A stretch of 24,561 nucleotides of DNA from Thermoplasmata archaeon (GTDB lineage: Archaea; Thermoplasmatota; Thermoplasmata; Lutacidiplasmatales; UBA184). Positions 17,982 through 24,561 of the stretch are shown here, one piece after another. The stretch lies in contig JAKATE010000010.1 in NCBI GenBank assembly GCA_021828085.1, forward strand, positions 1 through 24,561. Direction: 5' to 3'. Within the stretch, counting starts at the first letter, position 1; the number at the start of each line of letters is the position of its first letter. The position numbers and the translations under genes were made by a program. The notes beneath the pieces were generated by a model. The model did no database searches, was not told the origin of the DNA, and was given only the letters and a program-made list of their open reading frames with translations.

Positions 17982-19102
17982 GCGCGCAGGAGGCCGCCGC
18001 CTCCGAGGAAACCCCGCGCACGGACGCGGGAACCCCTCCTCCCCGCGCGTCCCTTCGAGAGGACCTGGGGAGCGAGATCCCGGACGCGACGGCGGCCTCC
18101 CAGATCTACAACCGGGGCTACTACGGGGAGCCGCAGCCCGGGGGGGGCCTGCGGCTCGACCCGCGGGAGACGGCTTACCTCCTCGAAATGGGGAGGCTCC
18201 TCGTCGAGGAGGGCGGCTCACCGCTCTCCTTCGCCGCCCTCCTGGCGCGGGCGCACCAGCGTGGGGAGGCCTTCGAGATCCTCTATCTGGTCTACCGGGA
18301 CCTCCGCCAGCGCGGATACGTCGTCCGCCCCGGCCCCCCTCCGTTCCCCTTCGCTCTCCTCCCCCGCGGGGGCTCCCCCCAGAAGAACCCCCCCCGGTTC
18401 TGGGTGGAGGCCTTCTCCGAGCGAACCCCCTTCTCGCTCACTTCCCTCGAGACCCTCCTGGCGGCCTGCCGGGGGGCCCGACGCTCGCTCCTCCTCGGCG
18501 TCGTGGATGAGGAGAGCGATCTCACCTTCTACCGCGTGCGGGAGGTGCGGCCGCAGGGACTCCACGCGCCGCGGGAGCTCCCCACGCCGGGGACCGGATG
18601 GTTCTTCGGGGACCGGGTCTCGATCTTCCCGGAGCCGGCGGTCGGCCTCTTGGGGACCGGAGAGGGCTACGGAAGCCCGGTCGGCGAGCGGTTGGAGTTG
18701 AGCCTGCTGGAGGCGTGGGAGCTTTCCGAGGGGTCGCGGCTCGTGCTGAAGCGCCCCTCCGGCGACGACCTTTCGAAGGAGGCCTTCCAGGCGGCCGCGC
18801 TCGCGATCGAGCCGGACCTGCCGCTGCGACTGCCGGTCTACCGGGACCTGCGCCGTGCCGGGCTCCTGCCGAAGACCGGATTCAAGTACGGAGCGCATTT
18901 CCGGGCGTACGAGAAGGACCCCGCCTCGAGCCACGCCCGTTACCTGGTCCACGTCGTTCCTCCCGGGTGGAAGGCATCGTGGCCGGAGCTCGCCCGCGCG
19001 ATCCGCCTCGCCCAGGGGGTCCGCAAGCAGTTCTTGCTCAGCACGGTGCACGACGAGGCGAGCCCTCCGGTCTACTACCATCTGGAGCGCACCCGTCCGT
19101 AG
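17978..19102 (+). CDS. endA: tRNA-splicing endonuclease, fused-repeat type
   Basis: EndA cuts introns at bulge-helix-bulge structures in precursor tRNAs. At 374 residues it has the double-length form (two fused subunit-like repeats, forming a dimer) typical of many euryarchaea. The second repeat is catalytic: GFKYGAHFRAYEKD gives Tyr311, SSHARYLVHV gives His319, and GVRKQFLLS gives Lys350. The first repeat has the same outline (SQIYNRGYYGE, ETAYLLEMGRLLVEEGG, YLVYRDLRQRGYVVRPG) but no catalytic triad, as expected for the structural half. About 40 N-terminal residues are acidic, Pro/Ala-rich and probably disordered. The gene overlaps pyrE by four bases, with GAGGAG at 17962-17967 as ribosome-binding site. 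Confidence 0.95.
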   Translation: MSAQEAAASEETPRTDAGTPPPRASLREDLGSEIPDATAASQIYNRGYYGEPQPGGGLRLDPRETAYLLEMGRLLVEEGGSPLSFAALLARAHQRGEAFEILYLVYRDLRQRGYVVRPGPPPFPFALLPRGGSPQKNPPRFWVEAFSERTPFSLTSLETLLAACRGARRSLLLGVVDEESDLTFYRVREVRPQGLHAPRELPTPGTGWFFGDRVSIFPEPAVGLLGTGEGYGSPVGERLELSLLEAWELSEGSRLVLKRPSGDDLSKEAFQAAALAIEPDLPLRLPVYRDLRRAGLLPKTGFKYGAHFRAYEKDPASSHARYLVHVVPPGWKASWPELARAIRLAQGVRKQFLLSTVHDEASPPVYYHLERTRP

Positions 19103-19126
19103 CGTCCGGGCCGAGAGCGGCGGACC

Positions 19127-19939
19127 CTAGGAAGCTCCGGGGAGTCGCCCTCTCTTCCGATCGGGAGTTCCCTCCGAGGTCGCCTCGAGCAGCCCGTTGA
19201 GAAGTGCAGTGTGCTTGCGCTCGTCGGCCTCCATGCTCTCCAGAAGGAGCCGCATCGTCCCTCCCACCGAAGGTTCGATCGTCCCCTCCGGGCGCGCCTC
19301 GGCCCGCCGCTCCCCTTCGAGGAGGGTCTCCACGTCCTTGTGGGTCACTCCCGAGACCGGGCTCCGGAGGATCCCCTGGCTGAGGTACGGCTCCAGCGAG
19401 GCGACGATCTCCGCGTGTCGCAGGCTGTCCGAGGCGATCTGCCGGAAGATGGCCCGGGTGAGCTCGTCCCTCGCCTTCTGGGCGAGGGGCATGCACATGG
19501 CGACGGCCGTTTGCTCCGCGCGAACGCGGTGGCGGAGCCAACGGACCATGCCACGGGAGGCGATCCCCGCCTCGGCGGACGGGATGCGGGCTCCCGCGGG
19601 CGCGGGGGTCGTGGTCCCTCCGAGGGCTTCGGCCAGCTCGGCCGCAGCGTGGAGGATCTCCCGGGCCGGCGCGGCTCCCGCGCCTCCCGGTGCCGATGGA
19701 TCCCGGAGGCGCTCCGCCAGGTCGCGGGCCACGGCTCGCGCCTCGGGGTGCGTGGACCAGGCGAAGAAGGGCCCGCGTAACCGGCGGCCAGAGAGGTATT
19801 GGGAGACCGCGGACGGGGCGAGCCCGAGGAGCTCGGCGGCACGGGAGGTGGGCACACCCATCTCCTCCACGAGCTCGCGTGCGACGAGCGCCTGTAGCAG
19901 CTGGACCCAGGACGTGGGGGAGGTTCGGGGGCCGGACAT
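19127..19939 (-). CDS. HTH regulator fused to a ferritin-like domain
   Basis: A 270-residue protein with two parts. Residues ~12-52 are a helix-turn-helix of the archaeal COG2522-like kind (ALVARELVEEMGVPTSRAAE, then LLGLAPSAVSQYLSGRR). After a Gly/Pro/Ala linker, residues ~131-252 look like a four-helix ferritin-like bundle with possible ligands Glu142, Asp171/His175/Glu177 (DSLRHAEI), Glu209 and Glu240/His243 (DERKHTALL). A fused metal-binding bundle would suit an iron- or manganese-sensing repressor. It is divergent from a ZIP-family metal transporter, and a perfect palindrome sits next to its TATA box. ATG 19939 is ~30 nt from that box; the frame runs further upstream but through the promoter. 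Metal binding and DNA target are inference. Confidence 0.75.
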   Translation of the reverse strand: MSGPRTSPTSWVQLLQALVARELVEEMGVPTSRAAELLGLAPSAVSQYLSGRRLRGPFFAWSTHPEARAVARDLAERLRDPSAPGGAGAAPAREILHAAAELAEALGGTTTPAPAGARIPSAEAGIASRGMVRWLRHRVRAEQTAVAMCMPLAQKARDELTRAIFRQIASDSLRHAEIVASLEPYLSQGILRSPVSGVTHKDVETLLEGERRAEARPEGTIEPSVGGTMRLLLESMEADERKHTALLNGLLEATSEGTPDRKRGRLPGAS

Positions 19940-19965
19940 GGGCGCGTCAAGGTAAACGGGGGGGA

Positions 19966-19973
19966 GGATAAGC
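19966..19973 (-). promoter_or_regulatory. TATA-like box for the HTH/ferritin-like regulator
   Basis: GCTTATCC on the minus strand is centred about 30 nt before the ATG at 19939. It directly abuts the palindrome at 19974-19990, so a protein bound there would cover the BRE position and could block TBP/TFB. Confidence 0.55.
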
Positions 19974-19990
19974 CCTTCACACTGTGAAGG
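19974..19990. promoter_or_regulatory. Perfect 17-bp palindrome, candidate operator
   Basis: CCTTCACACTGTGAAGG is an 8+1+8 perfect inverted repeat lying between the divergent regulator and ZIP transporter genes. It touches the regulator's TATA box and is about 25-35 nt upstream of the AT-rich patch in front of the transporter, so one bound dimer could control both. The likeliest binder is the adjacent HTH protein. A weaker dyad (TCAC at 20005-20008, GTGA at 20019-20022) lies over the transporter side. Confidence 0.65.
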
Positions 19991-20008
19991 ACAGGGTCGT
20001 CGCATCAC

Positions 20009-20025
20009 AAACATAATGGTGAAAT
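20009..20025 (+). promoter_or_regulatory. AT-rich promoter patch for the ZIP transporter
   Basis: AAACATAATGGTGAAAT is the only AT-rich stretch before the transporter, about 55-70 nt from its start. It would give a leader of a few dozen nucleotides, consistent with the GGGAGAG ribosome-binding site at 20070-20076. Confidence 0.45.
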
Positions 20026-20080
20026 ACCCACCTCCTCGTGCGCAAACCAGGGGGAGGGGCCGCTCGCGAGGGAGAGTACC

Positions 20081-20875
20081 GTGGACATGGTCCCCATGCA
20101 CTTCCTCGAGCTCTTGGCCCTCGCCGCCGTCATGGGGCTCTCCATCTTCGCCTCCCTCCCCATCGTCCTCCGCCGGAGCCGGACGGCGAGGCTGGTGAAC
20201 TTCCTCAGCGCCGCCGCCATCGGTATCCTGCTCTTCATCCTCGCGGACGTCTGGTCCGATGTCGCCTCGGTGCTCTATCCCGGGGGCTCCTACCTCGCGA
20301 ACCCCACCCTCTCCGTGATCTTCTTCGGCGGGCTCGTCTTCGCCTACTTCGCCCTCTACGCCTTCGAGCACGGACCGAGGGTCCTCAAGGGCAACCCGAG
20401 CGCTCCGAAGGAGCTCTCCGCTTCTTCTACGGCCCTGTTCGTCGCGATCGCCATCGGCTTCCAGAACCTGACCGAGGGGATGGTCTTCGGGGCCAATTGG
20501 GCGGTGGGGCTCTCGGGGGTGCTGGCCGTCATCTTCGTCGGCTTCTTCCTCCAGAACATCACCGAGGGGTTCCCGATCGCCGGTCCCCTCCTCCGGACCG
20601 AGGAGCGCAGGGTGGGGCTCTTCGCCGCCTACTTCGCGCTCGGGGGACTCCCCACCCTCCTCGGAGCGGGCATCGGGTACATCTGGACCTCGACGGGCCT
20701 TCTCGTCCTCTTTGACGCCATGGCGATCGGGACCTGCCTGTACATCATCCTCCCGATGCTGCGCTCGGCCTTCCGTCCAGCCGAGGGTCCGATGGAGACC
20801 GCGCTCAAGTACCGTCTGCTCTATTTCGGGGTCGGCGTCGGCTTCGTGCTGGGTTTCGTGGTCAACGCCCTCTGA
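20081..20875 (+). CDS. ZIP-family metal transporter (GufA/ZupT-like)
   Basis: A 264-residue membrane protein with about eight helices that fits the ZIP family, importers of zinc, iron or manganese. The two metal-site helices are recognisable: AIGFQNLTEGMVFG (~124-137) and FLQNITEGFPIAG (~156-168). They read QNxTEG where ZupT-type proteins read HNxPEG, so both sites have Gln in place of His and Thr in place of Pro; Gln is known in GufA-like members at one of these places. His98 and other acidic residues sit in the loop before the metal helices. GTG 20081 follows a GGGAGAG site; ATG 20087 is a possible alternative. Divergent pairing with the HTH/ferritin-like regulator suggests metal-controlled expression. 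Confidence 0.88.
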   Translation: MDMVPMHFLELLALAAVMGLSIFASLPIVLRRSRTARLVNFLSAAAIGILLFILADVWSDVASVLYPGGSYLANPTLSVIFFGGLVFAYFALYAFEHGPRVLKGNPSAPKELSASSTALFVAIAIGFQNLTEGMVFGANWAVGLSGVLAVIFVGFFLQNITEGFPIAGPLLRTEERRVGLFAAYFALGGLPTLLGAGIGYIWTSTGLLVLFDAMAIGTCLYIILPMLRSAFRPAEGPMETALKYRLLYFGVGVGFVLGFVVNAL

Positions 20876-20951
20876 TCTGCGCCCGCGGGGGCCCTCCCGG
20901 GGGGGGTCTCGGGGTCGGGCGCCCCGGAGCATCCTGGAGGGGCGGAGCACG

Positions 20952-20959
20952 CCTTTATG
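20952..20959 (+). promoter_or_regulatory. TATA box for the RnfD/NqrB-like gene
   Basis: CCTTTATG is centred about 27 nt upstream of the GTG at 20983, predicting a leaderless transcript and fixing this start. Confidence 0.6.
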
Positions 20960-20982
20960 GGGCGAGAAAATCTTCGTCGGTC

Positions 20983-22233
20983 GTGTCCGGCGGTACCCGG
21001 TTCGTCCCGGGCCTCAAGCGGGTGCTTCCACCCGTTCGCCTGGTCTGGATCGGCCTCCTCGGCCTTGCCATCTACGGCGCCTGGTTCCTCAACGGCCTGG
21101 GTTGGGCCTCCCTCGTCATCCTCCCGATCGCCGCGGTCTGTACCGACCTGCTCTTCCAGCGCTTCCGTTTCCCGACGGTCCGGCCCCCGGACGCGGCGAT
21201 CGCCACCGGCCTGTTCCTGACCCTGCTCCTCCCACCCACGGTCCCAGTCCTCGCCGGGGCCCTGGTGAGCGTGGTCGCGATCTCCGCCCGCCATCTGCTG
21301 CGGTTCCGCAGCCGTCCGCTCTTCAATCCCGCCGCCCTGGGAGTGGTGATTGGCACCCTCCTGCTCGGTCTCGCCCCCGCGTGGTGGATTGCGGTGAGCC
21401 CGGCGGAGGAGATCGCGGTCGTCGCGCTCGGGGTCCTCCTGATCCTGCGCTCGCCTCACACTTGGAGACTCCCGGTGGTCTTCCTCGGCGCCTACGCCGT
21501 GATCAGCATAGTTCCCCGGCTCCTCTTCGGCGAGGCCTCCACGCTCTCCATCCTGGTGCTGGGGGCGCTCGATCCGGTTGTCGTCTTCTTCGGGCTCTTC
21601 ATGGTGACCGAGCCCAAGACGGCGCCGAAGAACCCGCACCTCCACCCCCTCTTCGCCGCCATCGTGGCCCTCCTCGTCGCTCTTCTCGACCCCTTCCTCC
21701 CCACGCTGGGGATCCTGCTCGCCCTGATGGCCGGCAACGTCATCCTGTTCCTGTTCGAGGGTTCCAAGCCCGTCGAGCAGGTGGCACCCCAGGTCCCGCG
21801 CGCGCTCCGGCGGGCGGCGAAGCGCAAGGGTCGTCGGGCTCCCTCCGTGGTCCGTTGGCCGGTCTCGCAGAGGATCGCAGCGGGCCTCGTGGTGGTGCTC
21901 CTCCTCGCCATCGGTTCGTCCGCACTGGGGCCGACTGCCGGGGGTGGGGGCTCGGCCCCCCTCCTCTCCACCCCGATCGGCTCAGCCCCTTCCCCTCCCC
22001 CGACCACGGCCGGGTGCACCCGGGACAACCCCTCCATCCCCTCCAACATCGCGAGCGCGCTCCACCAGCGGCTCGGCCCCTCGGTGCTCCTCTCGTACGA
22101 CTCTTCGACGGGGGTGGTCGTCTTCTACGACACGGTGAACCACGTCACGGTCACCGAGACCGACCTCTACGAGGATTTCGGGTATGCCGAGTTCAACGGG
22201 GACGACTTCGCGGTGAGCGGCTGTTCGGCTTGA
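20983..22233 (+). CDS. Orphan RnfD/NqrB-like membrane protein with extra domain
   Basis: A 416-residue protein. Residues ~20-260 form about nine helices and match the RnfD/NqrB/NosR-type core: DAAIATGLFLTLLLPPTVP (70-88), RHLLRFRSRPLFNPAALG (103-120) and LFMVTEPKTAP (205-215). In Rnf and Nqr complexes this subunit carries flavin and passes electrons across the membrane. Here the S/D-G-A-T flavin-attachment motif is not apparent and no other rnf/nqr gene is nearby. After a basic loop (270-295) and a tenth helix comes a Ser/Pro/Gly-rich linker and a ~70-residue domain flanked by two cysteines (Cys345, Cys414) that could form a disulfide if outside. A stand-alone redox or cofactor-handling role is inference. 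It converges with trpA, seven bases apart. Confidence 0.75.
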   Translation: MSGGTRFVPGLKRVLPPVRLVWIGLLGLAIYGAWFLNGLGWASLVILPIAAVCTDLLFQRFRFPTVRPPDAAIATGLFLTLLLPPTVPVLAGALVSVVAISARHLLRFRSRPLFNPAALGVVIGTLLLGLAPAWWIAVSPAEEIAVVALGVLLILRSPHTWRLPVVFLGAYAVISIVPRLLFGEASTLSILVLGALDPVVVFFGLFMVTEPKTAPKNPHLHPLFAAIVALLVALLDPFLPTLGILLALMAGNVILFLFEGSKPVEQVAPQVPRALRRAAKRKGRRAPSVVRWPVSQRIAAGLVVVLLLAIGSSALGPTAGGGGSAPLLSTPIGSAPSPPPTTAGCTRDNPSIPSNIASALHQRLGPSVLLSYDSSTGVVVFYDTVNHVTVTETDLYEDFGYAEFNGDDFAVSGCSA

Positions 22234-22240
22234 CCCCTCA

Positions 22241-23059
22241 TCAGAGGCCCGGAAAGTCACGGGCGGCTTGGACGAGTGGCGCCACCACCTCCCCGAGCCC
22301 ATCCGCTGCATCGCCGGCATTGAGGCGTGCTTGGAGGGCGCTGCCCACAATCACTCCGTCCGCCCCTTGGGCGAGCCTCCGTCGGACGGCCTCTGCACTG
22401 GAGATCCCGAAGCCGACGAGGACGGGGAGCCGGGGGCGTGTGCCGTGCACCTCCCGGATGCTCTCCGTGAGGTCGACCTCCTGCGCGTGCGTGGACGGGG
22501 TAGTTCCGCTCCCCTCCCCCGTGGTCCCGTAACGCGAGACGAGGTACAGGAACCCCTCGGTCCGTCGGGCGATTGAGCGTAGCCGCTCCGGTCCAGAGGC
22601 TGGGGCTGCAAGCAGGACAAGGGCGACGTCCTTCCGCCCGGCACGAGTCCCCAAAGATTGGAACTGCTCCAGGGGAAGGTCCGGCAGGATGAGCGCCGAG
22701 GCCCCCGCCCCCCCGAGCTCGCGGAACGCGCGGGCCGGGGCTCTCTTCAAGATCGGGTTCAAGTAGGTCATGACGGCGGTGGGGAGCTCCCGGGAAACCA
22801 AGGGGAGGAGCGTGAGCAGGCGCTCCCAGCGCATGGAGCGTTCCAGTGCACGCACGGCGGCCTCCTGGATCACAGGGCCCTCGGCGATGGGGTCACTGAA
22901 AGGGAATCCGACCTCCACCCCGTCCACCCCGGCGGACCGGAGCGAGCGCACCCCTTCGACGAACTCCTCGTCGGGGATCGACCCGGCCATGAGGTACGCG
23001 AGGACCGACCGTTTCCCCTCCCGCTTGCGCTGCCCGAGCCTTTCAGCGAGGGTCTCCAA
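22241..23059 (-). CDS. trpA: Tryptophan synthase alpha subunit
   Basis: TrpA cleaves indole-3-glycerol phosphate to indole and glyceraldehyde-3-phosphate, passing indole to TrpB. The 272-residue TIM barrel has GVEVGFPFSDPIAEGPVIQ, with the catalytic Glu (Salmonella Glu49), then LPDLPLEQF, FLYLVSRYGTTGEGSG and LVGFGISSAEAVRRRLAQGADGVIVGSA. The residue equal to Salmonella Asp60, almost always Asp (DPLADGP), is Glu here, with codon GAG. The start is TTG at 23059: GGAGGTGG at 23066-23073 sits seven bases upstream and no ATG or GTG is available nearby in frame. It overlaps the trpB end by 17 nt, so synthesis of the two subunits is coupled. Confidence 0.95.
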   Translation of the reverse strand: METLAERLGQRKREGKRSVLAYLMAGSIPDEEFVEGVRSLRSAGVDGVEVGFPFSDPIAEGPVIQEAAVRALERSMRWERLLTLLPLVSRELPTAVMTYLNPILKRAPARAFRELGGAGASALILPDLPLEQFQSLGTRAGRKDVALVLLAAPASGPERLRSIARRTEGFLYLVSRYGTTGEGSGTTPSTHAQEVDLTESIREVHGTRPRLPVLVGFGISSAEAVRRRLAQGADGVIVGSALQARLNAGDAADGLGEVVAPLVQAARDFPGL

Positions 23060-24206
23060 TCCGTTCCACCTCCGCGAGGTCCTTGTCCCCCCGACCGGAC
23101 AGGGTCACCACCACTCGGGCGTCCCGAGGCAGGCTCCGGGCGCGCCGGAGTGCCTCGGCCAGCGCGTGCGCGGGTTCCAGCGCCGGCAGGATACCCTCGC
23201 TCCGGCTGAGCAGGTGGAAGGCGGCCAGAGCCTCCGCGTTGCTAACGGAGACGTACTCGACGCGGCCAGAGTCCTTGAGCCGAGCATGCTCGGGGCCTAC
23301 GCCCGCATAATCGAGCCCCGCCGAGACCGACTCCGTCGGCAGGATCTGCCCCTCCTCGTCCTGGAGCAGGTAGGTTCGCATTCCGTGGAGCACGCCGGGA
23401 GACCCCCGACTCAAGGAGGCGGCCCCGACGCCCCCTCCCTCCCCTCCTGCCTCGACCCCGAGGAGGCGCGAACGGGTACGGAGGAGAGGGTGGAAGGTCC
23501 CGATCGCGTTGGATCCCCCACCGACGCAAGCGACGACCAGGTCCGGTTCGGCGCCGAAGCGTGAGCGGGACTGATGAAGGATCTCCTTCCCGATCACCGA
23601 TTGGAAATCGGCGACGAGAGAGGGGAAGGGGTGGGGACCCACCGCGCTCCCCAGGACGTAGTGGGTGTCACGGACGGTGGTGATCCAGTCCCTGAGCGCC
23701 TCGTTGATCGCCTCCTTGAGCGTCCGCTGGCCGGCCCGAACCGGTCGGACCGTGGCTCCCAGGAGCCGCATCCGGAGGACGTTGGGGCGTTGCCGCTCGA
23801 TGTCCACCTCCCCCATGTAGACCTCGGTGGTGAGACCGAGCATGGCCCCCACCATGGCCGTGGCGACCCCGTGCTGACCCGCCCCTGTTTCGGCGATGAT
23901 CCGGCGCTTGCCGAGCCGTTCGGCGAGGAGGCCCTGCCCGAGCGCGTTGTTGAGCTTGTGCGCCCCCCCATGGACCAGGTCCTCCCGCTTGAGGTAGATC
24001 CCGGCCCCTCCGTTCTCCCGGGTGAGCCGCTCGGCGAAGTAGAGCGGGGTGGGGCGTCCCCCCCATTCATGTAGGAGGGTCCTCAGACGTTGCTGGAAGG
24101 AGGGGTCCCGCCGGCTCTCCCGCCAGGCCTTCTCGAGCTCCTGGAGCGCGGGGACGAGCGTCTCCGGGACGTAGGCACCCCCGTAGGGGCCGTACCATTC
24201 AGGCAT
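23043..24206 (-). CDS. trpB: Tryptophan synthase beta subunit (TrpB1 type)
   Basis: TrpB joins indole and L-serine to make tryptophan using PLP. The 387-residue protein has the main-group TrpB1 pattern: WYGPYGGAYVPETL at the start, LKREDLVHGGAHKLNNALGQ with the PLP Lys in HKLNN, the catalytic Glu in IAETGAGQHG, the phosphate loop CVGGGSNAIG, and LSGRGDKD near the end. The usual NHTGAHK reads VHGGAHK here, a modest change beside the PLP lysine. The ATG at 24206 has GGAGG six bases upstream and overlaps the trpF end by 8 nt. It forms a trpF-trpB-trpA operon, and the alpha-beta complex channels indole. Confidence 0.97.
   Translation of the reverse strand: MPEWYGPYGGAYVPETLVPALQELEKAWRESRRDPSFQQRLRTLLHEWGGRPTPLYFAERLTRENGGAGIYLKREDLVHGGAHKLNNALGQGLLAERLGKRRIIAETGAGQHGVATAMVGAMLGLTTEVYMGEVDIERQRPNVLRMRLLGATVRPVRAGQRTLKEAINEALRDWITTVRDTHYVLGSAVGPHPFPSLVADFQSVIGKEILHQSRSRFGAEPDLVVACVGGGSNAIGTFHPLLRTRSRLLGVEAGGEGGGVGAASLSRGSPGVLHGMRTYLLQDEEGQILPTESVSAGLDYAGVGPEHARLKDSGRVEYVSVSNAEALAAFHLLSRSEGILPALEPAHALAEALRRARSLPRDARVVVTLSGRGDKDLAEVERIGDPR
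23066..23073 (-). promoter_or_regulatory. Ribosome-binding site that decides the TTG start of trpA
   Basis: GGAGGTGG on the minus strand, inside the 3' end of trpB, matches the archaeal anti-Shine-Dalgarno closely. It is seven bases before the TTG at 23059, which makes that unusual codon the most likely trpA start. Confidence 0.7.
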
Positions 24207-24561
24207 CGAGGTCCTCCGCAGCGCGCACGGCAGTGAGGAAGGAGCGGATGAGCCCGCCGTCCTTCACGCCGGGCCTCGCCTCCACCCCAGTGGACACGTC
24301 CACTCCCCACGGATGCAACAGGCGGATCGCCTCGCCGACATTCTCCGCGGTGAGGCCACCGGCCACAAGGAAGGGGCGCGCGCGCACCGGGCGATTGGGA
24401 GGCCCCAGCGACCAGTCCCACGAGGTCCCGGTCCCGCCTTCCCCCCGTTCGCTCCGGGTGTCGAGATGGACGAGGGGGAACGGGCCCTCCCAGGCCTTGG
24501 CGAACCCCGGAGGAAGCCGGCCTCCCCCCGCTCGAGGCATGGGAATGGACGGAATGAGTCG
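24199..24561 (-). CDS. trpF: Phosphoribosylanthranilate isomerase, C-terminal part
   Basis: The last ~120 residues of TrpF, whose frame is open to the window edge, so the start lies beyond 24561. TrpF isomerises phosphoribosylanthranilate to CdRP in tryptophan synthesis. Visible motifs are LVHLDTRS (the catalytic general-acid Asp), GGTGTSWDW, the phosphate loop FLVAGGLTAENV and VDVSTGVEARPGVKD. The last two are highly characteristic, although the usual SSGVE reads STGVE. It is upstream of trpB with an 8-nt overlap. Earlier trp genes probably lie outside the window. Confidence 0.93.
   Translation of the reverse strand, partial: RLIPSIPMPRAGGGRLPPGFAKAWEGPFPLVHLDTRSERGEGGTGTSWDWSLGPPNRPVRARPFLVAGGLTAENVGEAIRLLHPWGVDVSTGVEARPGVKDGGLIRSFLTAVRAAEDLDA

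Noticed and set aside
20712..22532. A 606-codon plus-strand open frame across the ZIP end, the RnfD/NqrB-like gene and trpA
   Set aside because: Arg/Pro/Ser-rich, no family features, and it runs through three better-supported genes in other frames.

Overview
The window is GC-rich archaeal chromosome. The archaeal assignment rests on three isoprenoid ether-lipid enzymes (GGGP synthase, a UbiA-type DGGGP synthase and CDP-archaeol synthase), an archaeal tRNA-splicing endonuclease, the archaeal-type D-aminoacyl-tRNA deacylase and a DUF2070 membrane protein. Promoters also look archaeal: a short AT-rich TATA-like box lies about 25-30 nt before many start codons, several of them GTG, which implies leaderless mRNAs. 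Gene content, GC richness and a PKD-type surface protein would fit a high-GC Thermoplasmatota lineage. That placement is inference; no rRNA or other marker in the window settles it.

Layout: 3-335, C-terminal end of a PKD/Ig-like surface protein. 336-656, non-coding. 657-2276, P5C dehydrogenase. 2358-3353 (-), EamA/DMT transporter. 3480-4496, GNAT acetyltransferase, overlapping a two-helix membrane protein (-, 4417-4644). 4848-5732, D-aminoacyl-tRNA deacylase. 5722-5988 (-), ribbon-helix-helix protein. 6093-8758 (-), a pair of M16 peptidase subunits. 9043-12543, operon UbiA/DGGGP synthase - GGGP synthase - DUF2070. 12549-14632 (-), ABC-2 exporter. 14743-16362, M20 metallohydrolase. 16406-16594 (-), small Cys-rich protein. 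16717-19102, operon CarS - PyrE - EndA. 19127-19939 (-), HTH/ferritin-like regulator, divergent from a ZIP transporter (20081-20875). 20983-22233, orphan RnfD/NqrB-like membrane protein. 22241-24561 (-), trpF(partial)-trpB-trpA.

How genes work together: UbiA and GGGP synthase make the two ether bonds of archaeol and CarS activates it with CTP. The DUF2070 protein, translationally coupled to GGGP synthase, is a candidate lipid-acting enzyme. The M16 genes overlap by ATGA and appear to divide one active site: the first has the HxxEH zinc site, the second has lost it but keeps the R/Y pair. The HTH/ferritin-like regulator and ZIP transporter share an intergenic region holding a perfect 17-bp palindrome, suggesting an undescribed metal-responsive switch. 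Internal operon genes use Shine-Dalgarno sites or stop/start overlaps, whereas most first genes look leaderless.

No tRNA, rRNA, CRISPR array, insertion sequence or phage gene was recognised. Very long Arg/Pro/Gly-rich open frames antisense to real genes are products of the base composition.
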